Shown in pieces: positions 13,701-27,800 of a stretch of 64,000 nucleotides of DNA. The translations under genes and the position numbers were made by a program. Origin of the DNA: Larus michahellis (taxonomy: Eukaryota; Chordata; Aves; Charadriiformes; Laridae); NCBI RefSeq assembly GCF_964199755.1, contig NC_133897.1, positions 73,446,080 to 73,510,079 of the forward strand, written 5' to 3'. The notes beneath the pieces are model-generated. The model was not told the origin of the DNA and ran no database searches. It saw only the letters and a list, made by a program, of their open reading frames with translations. The first letter of the stretch is position 1. Each line of letters opens with the position of its first letter.

Positions 13701-16700
13701 CAATTGTAGTCAGAGCTTCAGTACATACCTCAACAAGTTAAAGCAAATAATTACTTCAAAACATACAAAAATATTTGAAGTACTCTGGAACAAATGAATG
13801 TTTATTTTACTGCAATAATATTCCAACTACTGCACCCTAGGCTCACATTCTACACCAGGCTTATATGACCATTAATGCTACCTCTAATTTAATAACTTAA
13901 CTTGGCATAAAATCCCGACAAAAATTCCATAGCGTTTGAAGCAGTTATACAATTATGTAACCAGAAGTTTGCAATGTATAAGATGGACAGAGGCAGAGTG
14001 AAAAACTTTGCCTCCCCTCACCTCCACACTGGAATACAACACTGATTTATTCAGTGGGATATGAACTAACATTGGGTAGTTTGGTGAGCACCAGGGAAGA
14101 AGTTCACATGCAACAAAGCAGACGTATACTCACCCTGAAAACGTATTCACAATATACAACAAAGATTTACCTTGTTCATCACTGCTGTTGAAACAGTGCT
14201 TGGTGATGATGAGACAGAACTACTGGCAAGAAAACTAAAGTTGAACGAAGGCAGCGATGCAGTACTGATGGGTAGGGGTACTTTCGGTAGTACTGGTTCC
14301 TCCACCTCCTAGGTGTAAATTTTAATTGTTGTAAATTTTATTTTTTCTCTTTCTTTAAAAAAGTGGTAAATTTCAGTTTTTCTCTTTTACAAGACTTACT
14401 ACTTTCCTACCCTGTCCCATCCTGAATTTCTTAAGTTAAATATAACAGAGATATCTATAGATTAAGACAAAGCAAGTTTTCAAAAGGAATCCCAACCTCC
14501 CCACCTCAGTCTGCAGGTTATTTTAATTTATGGTAGGCCTGTTTCTGCATGATATTACATTTACCACCTGCCCAGTAAGAATACTGAAAGTTACTTCAAG
14601 ATCATTACCTGTACAGAACAGAGGGGCACAGATCAGATATATTTTTGTTTTCTGTACTTTAGTTACTAAATGTCTAGAGAAGTATCATCCTTTCTAATTA
14701 TTCTCTCATCCCTTCTAAGAGTACACTCTCAAGACAAATGGGAAAGCGTTCCTTTTAAAAATTTAGGCAGGACAATTGCCAAAGTTTCTGAACTCACTAC
14801 TGCAGTGAACTTGGAAAAAAAAAAAAAGTTTCAAGTATGTGGGTTCCTTAGAGTACCAAAAACCCCAAACCAAAAAATGCCAAGAAAGCAAGCCTGACTA
14901 GCAGTATAAAAGATCATACCCTGGTAAATCTAGTCTATGTCATGTATCAGGATGCAAATTTAAAACTCAGAAGCCAGTATACCTTAAAAATTTATGGTCT
15001 TATCGTTGCCCTTTAACTATTTGATTACCGAGATTAGACTAGTCAGGGTTTAAATGGGAATAGCCAATCTAATCACAATTTGCACAGTAGTACCAAGATC
15101 TACCCCGAAGTGACTAAGCAGAGACCTAAGTTGGTACTAGAGAGATTTAATGTAACCTACAGCTTACATCTATTTCACGGTTTTGATTTGAAAAGTCTAT
15201 TGGACCTTGACATTCAGACCATTTGTGTTATAGAAACATTTTCCAGTATTTACTATTTCTTCACTTTGCATCAGCCAGAAGACTGATTTAAAATTTCTGT
15301 ATTTAAGATCCAGTAATAGGTAGCTTACATAACATCCAATCAGAAAAATAATCTTTGGCATAGTCATGACCATAGTTTCATTAAATGGACTTTTTCCATT
15401 AAAACAAGGAAAAAAACCCTTCTCACAATGAGTTTGATTAAGCGCCAAAAATTGTGAATGATCATTAGCAGACATGCAAAACACTGTCTTCTGCTTCAGA
15501 CTCTTGGCCTGTATCTTTCTACACGACTTAAATATAAAATAACAAATTAAATAACTTGGTTTACTCACTTGGCACTTGTTTCTAACATCATTCCTTTATA
15601 AAATCTCTACAAACCTCCACCAAAATTCATTCATTCAGCTGCTATTGAGAAACTTCACAGTATGAAGCATCTCCAAAATAATATGACTAGATTTCAAAAA
15701 TATAAAACCAAAGTTGAGGCATTTAAACAGATAAATAAACTGGAGCCTGCCCTGAAACCCACAACAAAAATCCCACAGAACCAAAGTGGCGTTATTATAA
15801 ATTACTCTGAAGCAATAAAACTTGTACACTTAGCTCGTTACCTCAGTAATCTCAGTAACAGCAATTAACCTGAGTCCCTTACCTGTTGTTCTTGTCCAGG
15901 TTTTGATACATAGTGCACTCCTCTTTCCCTTCTCATCTTGCCGCCGCCAACACCCACTCCTCCTGAAGACAGACCATTGGATGCAGGAGTACCGAATTTA
16001 GGGTAGGTCAAATTGCTAGCACAGAACAACAATACACAGGTTGAGCAAGGGGGGAAAAAAAAAAGAGAAGGAAAAATAAAAAAGTCAACTTATCAACTGT
16101 TTCAAGCTATTTATAGCCATTATTAGTCCTAGAACTGAGACCTTCTAATCAGAATCAGAAAAAACTGTTTCACGAGTTGCTAAATGCTGGTAAATATCTG
16201 ATGTTCTAAACAGCAAAAGCTGCATTAATAAGAGCAGCAATGAGAAGGACATACATAAGAAACAGTCACAACATCCATAAAGGAATGATGACTCAGCCAG
16301 AAGAACTGAAATAGAAGAACTGATTTAGACTGTTATTTTCTGATGTTCCCTTTTAATAGTCCAGACAGTGGAAATTTCGACTGCCAGTTCTCTGATTCTG
16401 TGATGAGCATGTATCTTTGAGGGGATCTAAAAGAACAACTAAAAATATATATGGAGAGAGAGAGAGCGCGAGTATGTGTGTGCGCGCACATGAAATGCTG
16501 CCAACAGCTCTTATGGAATAGAGAAGCTTAAACTCCTGTGGCAAGATAATACAGTAAAAGCTTCAGAAGCAGCTCTGGCTTTCCTGGGGCCATCAGCAGA
16601 AGCAGCAGAGGTGTTTGGGGTGTGCCAACATTCCAGAACTCTTTTCAGACATGAACACAGATCCCTTTTGTAAGGCATACAAAGGCATTTCTCTGTTCAT

Positions 16701-18817
16701 TACAAATGCCTAGATCCAAACCAGAAAGATTTCCTAATCCAAGTGGGAAGGGAAAAGAAAAAGAAAAAAAAAAACCAAACCCCTCAAACAAAAAAACACC
16801 TCCCCCCCAAAAAAAACCCACACCGCACCTGACACAAAAGTGAACAAGACAAAAGGGAATAACAACAATAAAAAGCAGCGTGGCATCAAAATGAAGTATC
16901 CCTGGAAAAAATTACCATATCAAAGCTTATCCTGCAGCCAAGCAGTCAGCCATTACAAAAGTACATTTGTTCACACTGGAAGACACCAGGTCAAGTTTCC
17001 AGAAGACTGAGGAAGAGAATTGGTCTAAACTTGTCAGATACTTGCAAACAGTCTGCTTAGCACTGTAACCACTGAGAGGAAGCCAGATCCTTAAGGCCAT
17101 ATGCTCAAACTTTTCTCTAATCCAAACTGACAATCAATTTGAATTCTGAAAAAAAATTTTATGTCAAAATAGAGCTGTATTCAGACAATTATAGACTGCC
17201 TATAATAGCCCATATTCCTCTTTTCTGCTAACACCTGTCAGCTTCTAAGAGGCAAAGACAGTCTTCTGTCTTCAAGCAAGTAAGTCCAACCTACAAATCT
17301 GACCCAGGTTTAAAAACTAAATAGCGTTGGAAGGCTGAACAGAGATGTACCCAAGTACTGCACGTTAACTGCACAAAGGCGCTCTGGCCAGCTGCCCCTT
17401 ATCAGTGTTGTGTTCCTGCTCCAGAACACGGCACCAGAGACTGGCTTTATAAAAGAATTTTAAGAAAAGGACCATCTACTCTACAGACAGAAATAGAACA
17501 TGGCAATAAAACTTGTGAACCAAATAAAAATCAGTTTTCTGGATCTCCTTTCTACATGCAGGAGAAGAAAGGAGTTCTACTAAAGAAAATTTAGAACAGT
17601 TTGAAAACCCACAATTAAAACCTAACATCTGTTTGCACCTATGCCAAAAACCTTAGACCCAATCTCTCACAGCCCTAAAAAGGTAGTTGCTGTGACGACA
17701 AACTATTAAATGCCAAAACAAAGAGTTGGTTTGAGGTTTTTTTTGCAAGCCAGAGAATGCCCACAGCAACATAAGAATTGCTTGGAAAATGAACACAGAG
17801 ACAACAAAATACAATTCCATGCTACTGTTCTTTGAAAAGGATGGATCCTCCAAAAAAGGTATCTTTTGAATGCAAAGTGTTTTATTTCAAGCACACCCAA
17901 AAGATTAGTTGCCCAGAAAGGAAGAGCCATCAATACTATCTGGAGGTGAGGTCATTCTACCTAAACCAAGCAAGCAGTGTAATGGCAAGACAATCTCCTC
18001 AAGAAGAAACACAATTATTAACTCTCCTGGAATTTTGTGTTTTAGAGACAAGTTGGCATTTGGCCTCAGATGATTCTAAAGGACTCCTGTTTTTCATGCA
18101 AACCCACAGAGCAGACAAGTGACTTCTCAATGAAAGGAGCATTAAAAAAAATTACCTTCCTTCAGCTTTTTTCTTTAAAAAAAAAAACAAACAAACCTAA
18201 ATACACTCCTGAACTGTAAGCCACTTCACTTTATAAAGAATCTTTCAGAAAGAATAATTCCTTTAGGACAAAGCTCTCAGACTCCAAGCAACTAAATAAA
18301 GAGCTGAAACTAATAGCTGCCCCGCTAATGAACATCAAGATGCATAAATGGTTAAACTCTCTCGTAATACAATTTTTCGCTATATTTTCCATTCCCTTTA
18401 CTGAGAACCGTTACTGTCCTTCCAAAAGGAGACAGATAGGCAGAATGTAGTGACAAAGGAGAGAGCTTTCTTCTTTCAAGTGTTTTAAATTAATAGATTT
18501 GTCATACCTTTCAGATGGTTTTACTTGCTGTTCTGCAGGAAAACTCTTCTCTCTCGTGCCCTGCAAAGTTAAGTTTGATTTACTTCAACGTTTATCTGAA
18601 TGCATTTAAATACTATACATAAAGCAAAGACAAACAACCACTCATGTTTTGTGTTGGGTTTTTTTTATTTATACCACTAAACATACCTTGTCTACTTAAG
18701 CTTGTTCCCTAACTACTATGACTATCCACTTTGAGTTCCGGCCTAAAAAGCCCATAGATTTAACACCTGTCATTTTTATTTTCAGATTGATACTGGAACC
18801 ATGGGTGACTTTATTCT

Positions 18818-18848
<31 letters not shown>

Positions 18849-21800
18849 GAAAGAGATGCCAATATTGTTTTAAGGAAAGCGTATCAGGGACTCCATCTAC
18901 ACCAAAATGATGAGAATAGGTAATAAAGCTTATTACCAGAAATCTCACTTGGAGCCCATAGCGCACCTGAAAGAGTTTATACACAACATCACCCTGTTCC
19001 ATCAGCAACAGCTTTGCATTCAGGAGCATATGAAAAGGAAAATGTTGTTTCTGTATTTTAACATTCTTTCACTGAGAACAGCCTGACCCAATAGCACATC
19101 ATCATGTTCTGAAAATAACCACCAGCCACTTACTGTTCCAAAAATACAATTAGATCCATAAAACCTCAAAGTATCTCTTTCACAATCATTCCCAATGTCT
19201 TAATGCTTGCCTCAAACATACTATAGATACTCTGCCAAGAAAGAGCACCTTAGTAGAATAATTGGTTAGAGACATTACAAGCTTGTAAAAAGCAGGCAGA
19301 TAAGGACCAGAAAATGTATTTACCTTGTGCTTTATGTCTACCCTCTGTTGAATTTTGCTGGAATCAGTAGCTGGAGTCAGAGATGGTTTAAAATATTGGG
19401 TCCGACTCACTGACAGAGAGATTGCCTTTGGTGTCACGAGTTTCTGGACAGGTGGATGCTGCGATTCCATCTTTGAAAGGGAAGTAGCAAACAATTTATT
19501 CTTGAACCCGCCCAAATTACCACAGCATTTACTGATGAAAAAAAAGTAACAGAACTATAAGCCTCCCATCAGTCTCAGCACCCGGTGAAAACGATTTGGA
19601 AGTGTTGAAAGCATTTAGCTTGCAGAGGGACATCACCAGAAAACCAGTTATGAAATCCAAAAAGCAAAAGAAGTAGCCAAAGTCTGACTGAATCCTCTTT
19701 CAAAATTTGGCAGTTAACTTCATAGACAAAATAACTCATGTTAATAATGTCAAAATAACTCATGTTACTATAATATGCTCACATCTTTTCCTCTCCTCTG
19801 CCCACATTGTGATTTTTTTTTTTTTACTAGCTTAACCCATTAATTTAACATTCAAAGCGTTAAGCAGCTAATTATATAGGCTTCTGGATTTCATTTTTCC
19901 TACATTTTCCTCCTTTGAAGTTACATTTTAAAAAAAAAGAAAGAAAAAAAAGTTGTTCAATAATTTTAAAATAGTTCCATTCATTACAATATGTTCTAAT
20001 GGTTTAGATTTGCATTAGATGGACTTAAAACTATTGGTTTAACTTTCCTTGTCAAAGTATTTTCACAGACAAGAGTTAATTTTTAACAGAAAGCACTGTA
20101 CATTCTGTAAAACTGACTTAACTGAATGGTGAAACAAGACAGACACTAAAAGGCTACAAGATTTACCAAAGGCTTCATCTGCAGTCTTAAGGAGCAGAAG
20201 ACTCAGACTTACAATGCGTGCTATTATTTAAGTTAGCATCAACAGAAACCTCTGTTTCCAATGCAGCTTTAATTTCACGGTATCTTGGTAACTCGGTAAT
20301 AAAATTCATGCTGTACTTATCTATAAAGTGACTAAAAGTACTTCTTTCTAAAAATTATTATACTCGTTTGAAATCTTGAGTAAAATGTGGTTTATTTAAG
20401 TTCACAAACCCATTCTGAGCGAAGGATGGTCCACTGCTGTTTTTAAACGTAAACAGAATGGAACTGGAATAGAATAATTGAGTTGGAAGGGACCTACAAC
20501 AATCTTCTAGTCCAACTGCCTGACCACTTCAGGGCTGACCAAAAGATAAAGCATGGTATTAAGGGCGTTGTCCAAATGCCTCTTAAACACTGACAGGCTT
20601 GGAGCATCGACCACCTCTCTAGAAAGTCTGTTCCCGTGTTTGACCACCCTCTCGGTAAAGAATCATAGAATGGTTTAGGTTGGAAGCAACCATAAAGATC
20701 ATGTAGTTCCAACCTCCCTGCCATGGGCAGAGACACCTCCCACTTGACCAGGTTGCTCAAACCCCCATCCAGCCCGGCCTTGAACACTCTTCCAGGGATG
20801 AGCCATCCACAGCTTGTAAAAAGTCCCTCTCCAGCTTTCTTGTCCCTCTTCCAGCTATCCCCTTCAGATACTGGAAGGCCACTATAAGGTCTCCCCACCT
20901 TCTCTTCTCCCGGCTGAACGACCCCACCTCCCTCAGCCTGTCTTCACAGGAGAGGTGCTCCATCCCTCTGATCATCTTCGTGTCCCCTCCTCTGGAGCCG
21001 CTCCAACAGGCCTCTATCTTTCTTGAGCTGGGGGCTCCAGAGGCTGGACATAGAACTTCAGGTGGGGTCTCACCAGAGAGAGTAGGGGGGCAGAATCACC
21101 TCCCTCAACCTGCTGGCCACTTTTCTTGTTACACAACTCAAAATATGGTTGGCTTTCTGGGCTGTGAGCGTACATTGCTGGCTCATGTCCAGGTTTTTAT
21201 CCACCAGTACACCCAAGTCCTTCTCCGCAGAGCTGCTCTCAATCCCTTCATCCGCCCAGCCTGTACTGATACCGCGGGTTGCCTTGACCCAGCTGCAGGA
21301 CCTTGTACTTGGCTTTGTTGAACCTCATGAGGTTTACATGGGCCCACTTCTTGAGCTTGTTCAGGTCCCCCTGTACGGCATCCTGTCCCTCAGGCCTGTC
21401 AACCACACCACTCAACTTGGTGTTGTCTGCAAATCTGCTGAGGGTGCACTCGATCCCACTGTCTATGTCATTGATGAATATCTGGCATTTGTTCTTGTAC
21501 GATTTCATGCCATTGATTATTGCCCAATGCTCCAATTTATCTAGATCTCTGTGCAAGGCCTCTTGTCCCTTGAGAGAGTCAACAGCACCTCCCAGTTTTG
21601 TATCATCAGCAAACTTGCTAATGCTACATTCAACTCCTGCATCCAGATCATTGATAAAAATATTGAATAGGACTGGCCCTAGAATCGATCCCTGAGGAAC
21701 ACCGCTGGTGACTGGTCACCAGCTAGATGTAGCCCCATTAACTACAACCCTTTGTGTCCTGCTGTTCAGTCAGTTATTCACCCAGCACACCATGTACCTG

Positions 21801-24800
21801 CTCATTCTACAGCTGGACAAGCTGTCCAGAAGGATGCTGCGACGGACAGTATCAAAAGCCTTACTAAAATCTAGAAAACTACATCCGCCGCCTTCCCTTC
21901 ACCCACTAGGCAGGTGACCCTATCGTAGAAGGGTATCAAATCAGTTAGACAGGAACATACAATGAAAAAAATAAGTCATCCAGTTAGATATTTAATACAG
22001 TAAGAGCTATTCTGTCTGGTAGATCCTTGAAACAAGAAAAGTACAACAAAAAATACCTGCAAAAGTTTTGTCTCAGTGCTCAACTGTTCTGTCAAACATA
22101 CATTTGGCTTTAGCAGGAAAACACACAACCTTCTCCTTGGCACAACAACCCTCTCCTTCCCTTCTCATCAAGGGCTACCCTCCCCTGCCAAACTTTATGA
22201 ATTCTAGTATTATGAATAGACAATTTCTCTACTTTTTACCCAGCGACAGCTGTGTGCAACATTCGCTTTCTGACTGACGTCAGGCTCAGCACTGCAAATC
22301 TGGTAGATCTTTCTTAATGCCTCATCACAGGTGTAGTTCCACAATTTAACTGAGAATCCATACCAGCTTTGTTTTCAATTATTTGGATAATATTTATGGT
22401 AAAGAAATTATATGCTCTACTTTTCAACATTCTTGTAATTTAGCATATGGCAAAAGATGGTACGGGAAATCCAAGATGTTTGTAAACTCTGAATTGACTG
22501 TAAAATTAATTATATTTCCAATTAAGGGATTAGCATAGAAACTTCTCGAAACATTCTATTTTCTCATTAAAGCAGCAGATGAAAAGTTTGCATGGAAGAA
22601 AAACCACATTTTTATTCCTTTGGTTGCCTGATCTGTGGGTTTTACAATTTAATAAACTCACTGATAGCCCAAATTAAAATTATTTTAAAGAACATTACTA
22701 GTTTTAATTTTTTTAACAAATATGAAGGAAATAATGATTTACCATAGCATTATCACCAATTCAGTGCTACTTCCAAACAGGAATTTAGGAACATAAGGTT
22801 ACAGAAGTGACAGCATTTAACAATTTTCCTTCTCGTTACTTTTAGCAGTAATAAAAAACATAAGTATTCTTTTTCTGCTTAAAATGAACAAGGAAATCTG
22901 CATGCGGTCTGTACTGTAACTCAATCAAAATGGTCCTATTTCTGATCATTTCTGCAAGAGAAAGCTTTCTTAAACAGAAAGATTAACGTGCAACTTAACC
23001 CCAAGTTGCGGAACAAGATAAAACTACTTTGTGTGTTCTAGAGTTGTTGTTCTTGATTGACATATGAAGACACCACCACATAAAGATAATATAATTCTTA
23101 ACCTGAGTAATCGTCACAGTCCTTCATCTAGTGTGGGTAGAAAAGATATTTTCAGCAATTTCCACACAGCCAAGGCAGCCACAATTCACATGATGCTAAT
23201 ATTAACTTGAATTCACACGTATGCTGCATTGAGGTTTGTGACACTTCTTCTAATAGGTATAAAGCATACAAAGTTATCTATCTCAGCTTAAGATGTTACT
23301 GGTTCTTACCTGTTTTCGTCTGGATTGGAAGCTAGTAATATTCAGCACGCTCCTGTCCACAGGCTAAGGGGGGAAAAAAAGCCTAAATATTAGAGGATGA
23401 TTTTTTTTCCTAAGAGAGGGTTCCATCCCACAAAAAGGTAGGGGTTTTGTGATCAACTTACAGAAGACACTGGACTAGAAACAGAAGACGGAATCCTTTT
23501 AGCATCCTGTTGAAAAAACAGTGCAAAAATAAAAGTCAAACTGGAGACTACATAAGGAAGATCTTCATCCTACACTGGCACATTTACTATGTTTTTCAAA
23601 CACACGAAATAAAACAGATTAGAAAGAGTGCCATTTACCGCCAAAGGACTTGACATCTTCTCCAATGACTGCAAGATGCGTCGCGCTGTGGAACTTGTCA
23701 CACCATAGGATTGCACACTTGCTTGTTTAGCTTTCATTTGTCTTCTTACTGGGGGCTGAAAAATTAGCATTGCAAATGTTGGATGCTTGATTTTGATTTA
23801 AACATGCATGTATTTTGTGCCCTATGCCTACACACTGATGATATAACCAGTACTCTCGTGATGACAGTGTAAAATGCATGCACTGGGCATTCAAGCCATG
23901 AAGAAGAAGATATACTCTGCTGACTTAATAGAAGTTTAAGTGGGGCCCCACACATCTTGTACACGGGATAAAGTAACAAAAGAAACTCTGAAGTGTAAAA
24001 GGTCATAAAAGGGAAGATGTTAGGCCTGTAGAGTGTCTGAAGCAGTAATCAGGAAGACAGAACTGAAGCAAAGGCTTGTGCTGCAGAAAGTACCTTCAGT
24101 AGCAAAACAGATTTCAGAGTTTCATGATGGTGTAAGCGTACCATCTTAAAACCAACATATACCATCATCATCAGGAATTTCTAGTTTTACTTCTCTCATT
24201 TCCTCCCTTCCCCCAAGATTACAGTTGACTGCAGATTTTTTTTACTCTGCTTAAAAAGATCTGATTTGAACTGTAACTGATCTAAGCATATTACACTGAA
24301 AAATTAAACTGTTTTATTTGCACTACATGACCTTGAATATAATTCAAATAAACTTCTTTCAGTGTGACTTTTTTTTCTATTTTGTTAAACCCCTCACGTA
24401 ACCACATCACGCTTACCACGCTGCCATGTGAAGACAGGAAGCAGAGCATATAGCATGTAAAAAACACAAGCAATACTCACTGTAATCCACAGCATGCAGC
24501 AACAAACAAGCTAGTCTCTCCTTCAAAAGCCTAGTATTTTGGCTCCTCTTTTCAGTATAATCCACATTTATTTTGTAAAAAATAAAAATAGCTGACCAAA
24601 GAGGGCTCTTAGCTTATAGGAAGTTTTGAGTGTTCTGAAGTTTGATTTAATGCCAAGTCAGAACAAACCGCAAGTTTTCAACGCTTCCCCTAATTCAGGA
24701 ACTTGTAGCTCCCCTTGTTCCATGGTAGAAATGGACTGACAGAATAGGTCCAGCAAACTCTCATTTCCAGTGCCTTAAATAAAGTTCCTTCTGACTTTTG

Positions 24801-27800
24801 ATTTTTATTTTTTTTTATTAAAGGTCATTTTAATTTAAACACATTCCAACCAAACCAGATTTTATTGACCGCCTTTTAGATTCAACTCTAGCTACTGAGA
24901 GTTGTCAGCATTTTTCATTTGCTGGTTCATTTTAGAACATGAAGAACCCTTAGGGGCAAGTAACTCTTTTCAAGAGCTATCTGAATGATATTAAAATAGA
25001 AAGCATTTTATTGTTTATCTTGAGATTGCATTTAGGACTGCATGCCTCCCTCTAGGTAACAGAAGAGCAAAGGATCAGCAAAGTTGCCTTTTAGATACTA
25101 CTATAGTAAAGCGTGCACCATTTTATACAATATATTCAGAGCATGAGTGTAGACATGCTCATGTGAGATCTACAGACAAGCATCAGGCAGGTAGCTTTTG
25201 CTACTATAAATACAAATTTTCAAAGTTATGCCATCATTGTTTTTATTCATGCTATTTTCACATAATACAGTCAAGAGGAGGCAAGGAATAGCAGAAAAAT
25301 TGAATTTTTTGAAAGACTTGACAACAGAGGAAATCCCAAGTACAAACAACTAGCCAGAATCTAGGATGCTACTGTCATTCTTCTGCATTATGACAAGTAT
25401 TTCTACATAAACTGTTAAAAAAGAATTTAAACAGAAATTGTTCTTTTCTACTGTTGTTGGCTGAGAGGGCAAAATAGGAACTGTTGCCACATTTTCAGCT
25501 CCCTGCTCATAGCTCTTTTGGCAGTGCTACCCCTTCTGTATTTCAATTACATTTTCCCCTCACATTGCACTACTGTTCTCATACCTGATAAGGAGCAATT
25601 CGCGCTTTCGTCTCCCTTGCTGCTGCAGCTGCACCGCCATAAGTGGTCTTTCCAGGGTAAAATGGAGAATCCCCAAGCTGGCTTGTCTTAAAGACAGAAG
25701 TGTTTCCAAGTGACTACAGAAAGGTATTATGATAAGTGGTTAGTAAAATGGCTACACATTCAAATTGATTAAAATTCATACTGTGCAGTACTTACAGGAG
25801 AGGGAGATCCAAAAGCAGATAAATTGAATGCAGGTTTTTTAGAGCTAGTTGCAGGATGCTGCGAGAGGGAATGAGATCTTTCAGCCTCTGTGGACCAGAG
25901 CAGTGGTGCTGAAGTATTTTTTGAAACTGTGATATCTGCCAAAATGACACACACCATATGTAAATGGCCTGTGTACATAGGGAACTTCAACATTAAAGAT
26001 CATGCTAACTCCAGAGTTAATACCAAAAAAATAAGTCTCACAGAATGAAAAAGTCCCCTAACACTCATTTCTCCAGCACTCTAGAGTTCTTCAAACAGAT
26101 CAATTTCACATATGGTATGAAAAACAAGTATCAACCCCGAACTTGAAATCTGTTCACAGAACTGCAAATACATTACCTTTCTGTAATCTTTCCAAAGCAT
26201 GCACAACAAGTTAGTGTGCTTTCAATGAAGAGCAATTTTATTTTTTCTTCTTTCATGGTAAAATAAAATGGAACTGCATAAACACCAGTGCATCTATAAT
26301 GATACAAAGCTTTTCCTATACCAGCAAAGGGCTGGAAGCCAGCATAGGTCAAAATTGCACAGGTTTTAAACCTGAAAAATTCCCCAAAGGCTGAACTAAG
26401 AGAGTTTATGACCCATTTTCCATGTATGTTTTATGGAGACACACCAGAAAACTCTAGTTAAAAGTCAGGTTATATTGCAAACCCTGGCAATAGCCATTCT
26501 GAATTGTAAAAATATGTTCTCCAGAGAACTTGCTGAGCACGCCTCCATCTCTGATTATATGAGGGACTAGAAAAAGACGCAAACCTTCTGTTTGCCCTTT
26601 CTCGGTGAGGTCACCTAGGTCCCCATCTACATCAATATGATGTTTATTTATTTATTTTTTTTACTTTAAAATGGTGTACATTCCTTACTGGATTCAGCAA
26701 AAGACATGGCAGTATTAACAACTGCTGCCTTCTACCAAGAAAGGCCCAAAAATGAGCCCAAAACTTGTTCAGTCAAAATAGTTCCTTTATTGACTCCTGG
26801 TGAAAACACAGGAAAACATCTTCTGTTTCTATTTGTTGCCTGTATTTATTCACATTTAACTAGCTGTCAGTTAGATATTCCGAGTCACTCTTCCTTCTCA
26901 ACCTAGCTGTCAAGCTACAGCGAGTCATCTTCAGTTTCTACTATCCCAGGTCAAGATTTACAGATAACCTATAGCTAAAAGTATGTTTATCACCAGCAAA
27001 TCTTTGTAACATCAGGGTCTCATAAATGTATTCCAAAGCACAGTTATATCAAAAAAGGTGACAGGATTATATACTTCTAAAATACTAAAATGAAATTTAA
27101 TTCTAAGATCCAAAGCTGACATTCACCTACTTTATTTACTAAGATAATGTGGAATATTCAAGCATCAAAGTACTTCATGTTATCGAAAAAAAAATCAATT
27201 AGACAACATGAAAGTTACCTTTATCAGATGCTCTAGAGGAGAAGCCACTGGTTGTTGAGATGTTATCATCATCATGCTGAGAGGTAGAATCTTTTATTTC
27301 TTTTACAAGAGACAGTCCAGGACTGCCAATGCCAAGTGAAGATGATGTAGAGGGCTGACAATGTGGTACGGTGGAATCCAACATGGTACAGTTCAAATGG
27401 CTCCGATGAAGAGAGGGCCTTGTTAACACATCTGAGAAGTTCAATGCAGACCTACTCGTGGATGGTTCTAAACAAGAACAGGGAGACAATTAGCTTTCCA
27501 ATAGGCAAGCTCACAGAAGCCAAAACCTGTTTTCTATCAACACTCAGGCTATTGCCAAGTTCTAAGCACAAAAATAGAGAAGCCGAATTTAACTTCTTCC
27601 TCACCCAGATAGGGTTTCATCTAACTCATTACAACAGCAACACTGCTTGCAATACTACGTATTAATGTCGCATTAAGAAGTAGTTAACTATGAGGTTTTA
27701 GAACAACAAATTCTGACCCCCATGCTCAAGTGCTCTAACACTGTCTCTTTCACTAAATCAAACATCTACAAATTCTGTCTTCTGTAGATAAGGCTTGCAA

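Larger units (their letters stand above)
9293..14170 (-). other. NUP153 introns 16 to 12
   Basis: Introns 9293-11201, 11817-12572, 12693-12968, 13057-13296 and 13390-14170. Ordinary AT-rich sequence; a C13 run ending in GGGG lies near 10428-10444. No further exons or repeats recognised. Confidence 0.65.
14309..19323 (-). other. NUP153 introns 11, 10 and 9
   Basis: Introns 14309-15882, 16016-18507 and 18561-19323. They hold a GA/TG/CG simple repeat near 16453-16492, an A/C-rich tract at 16763-16823 and a long T tract at 18818-18849. No other gene seen. Confidence 0.65.
19471..23309 (-). other. NUP153 intron 8, carrying the CR1 cluster
   Basis: 3.8-kb intron. Apart from the CR1 pieces at 20460-21955 and the small tandem duplication at 19727-19767, it is ordinary AT-rich sequence. 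Confidence 0.75.
23756..27218 (-). other. NUP153 introns 5, 4 and 3
   Basis: Introns 23756-25584, 25714-25795 (only 82 nt) and 25936-27218. AT-rich; no nested gene or recognisable mobile element. Confidence 0.65.

Noticed and set aside
21149-21695. Overlapping plus-strand frames of about 130 residues
   Set aside because: Antisense of CR1 reverse-transcriptase remnants; not genes.
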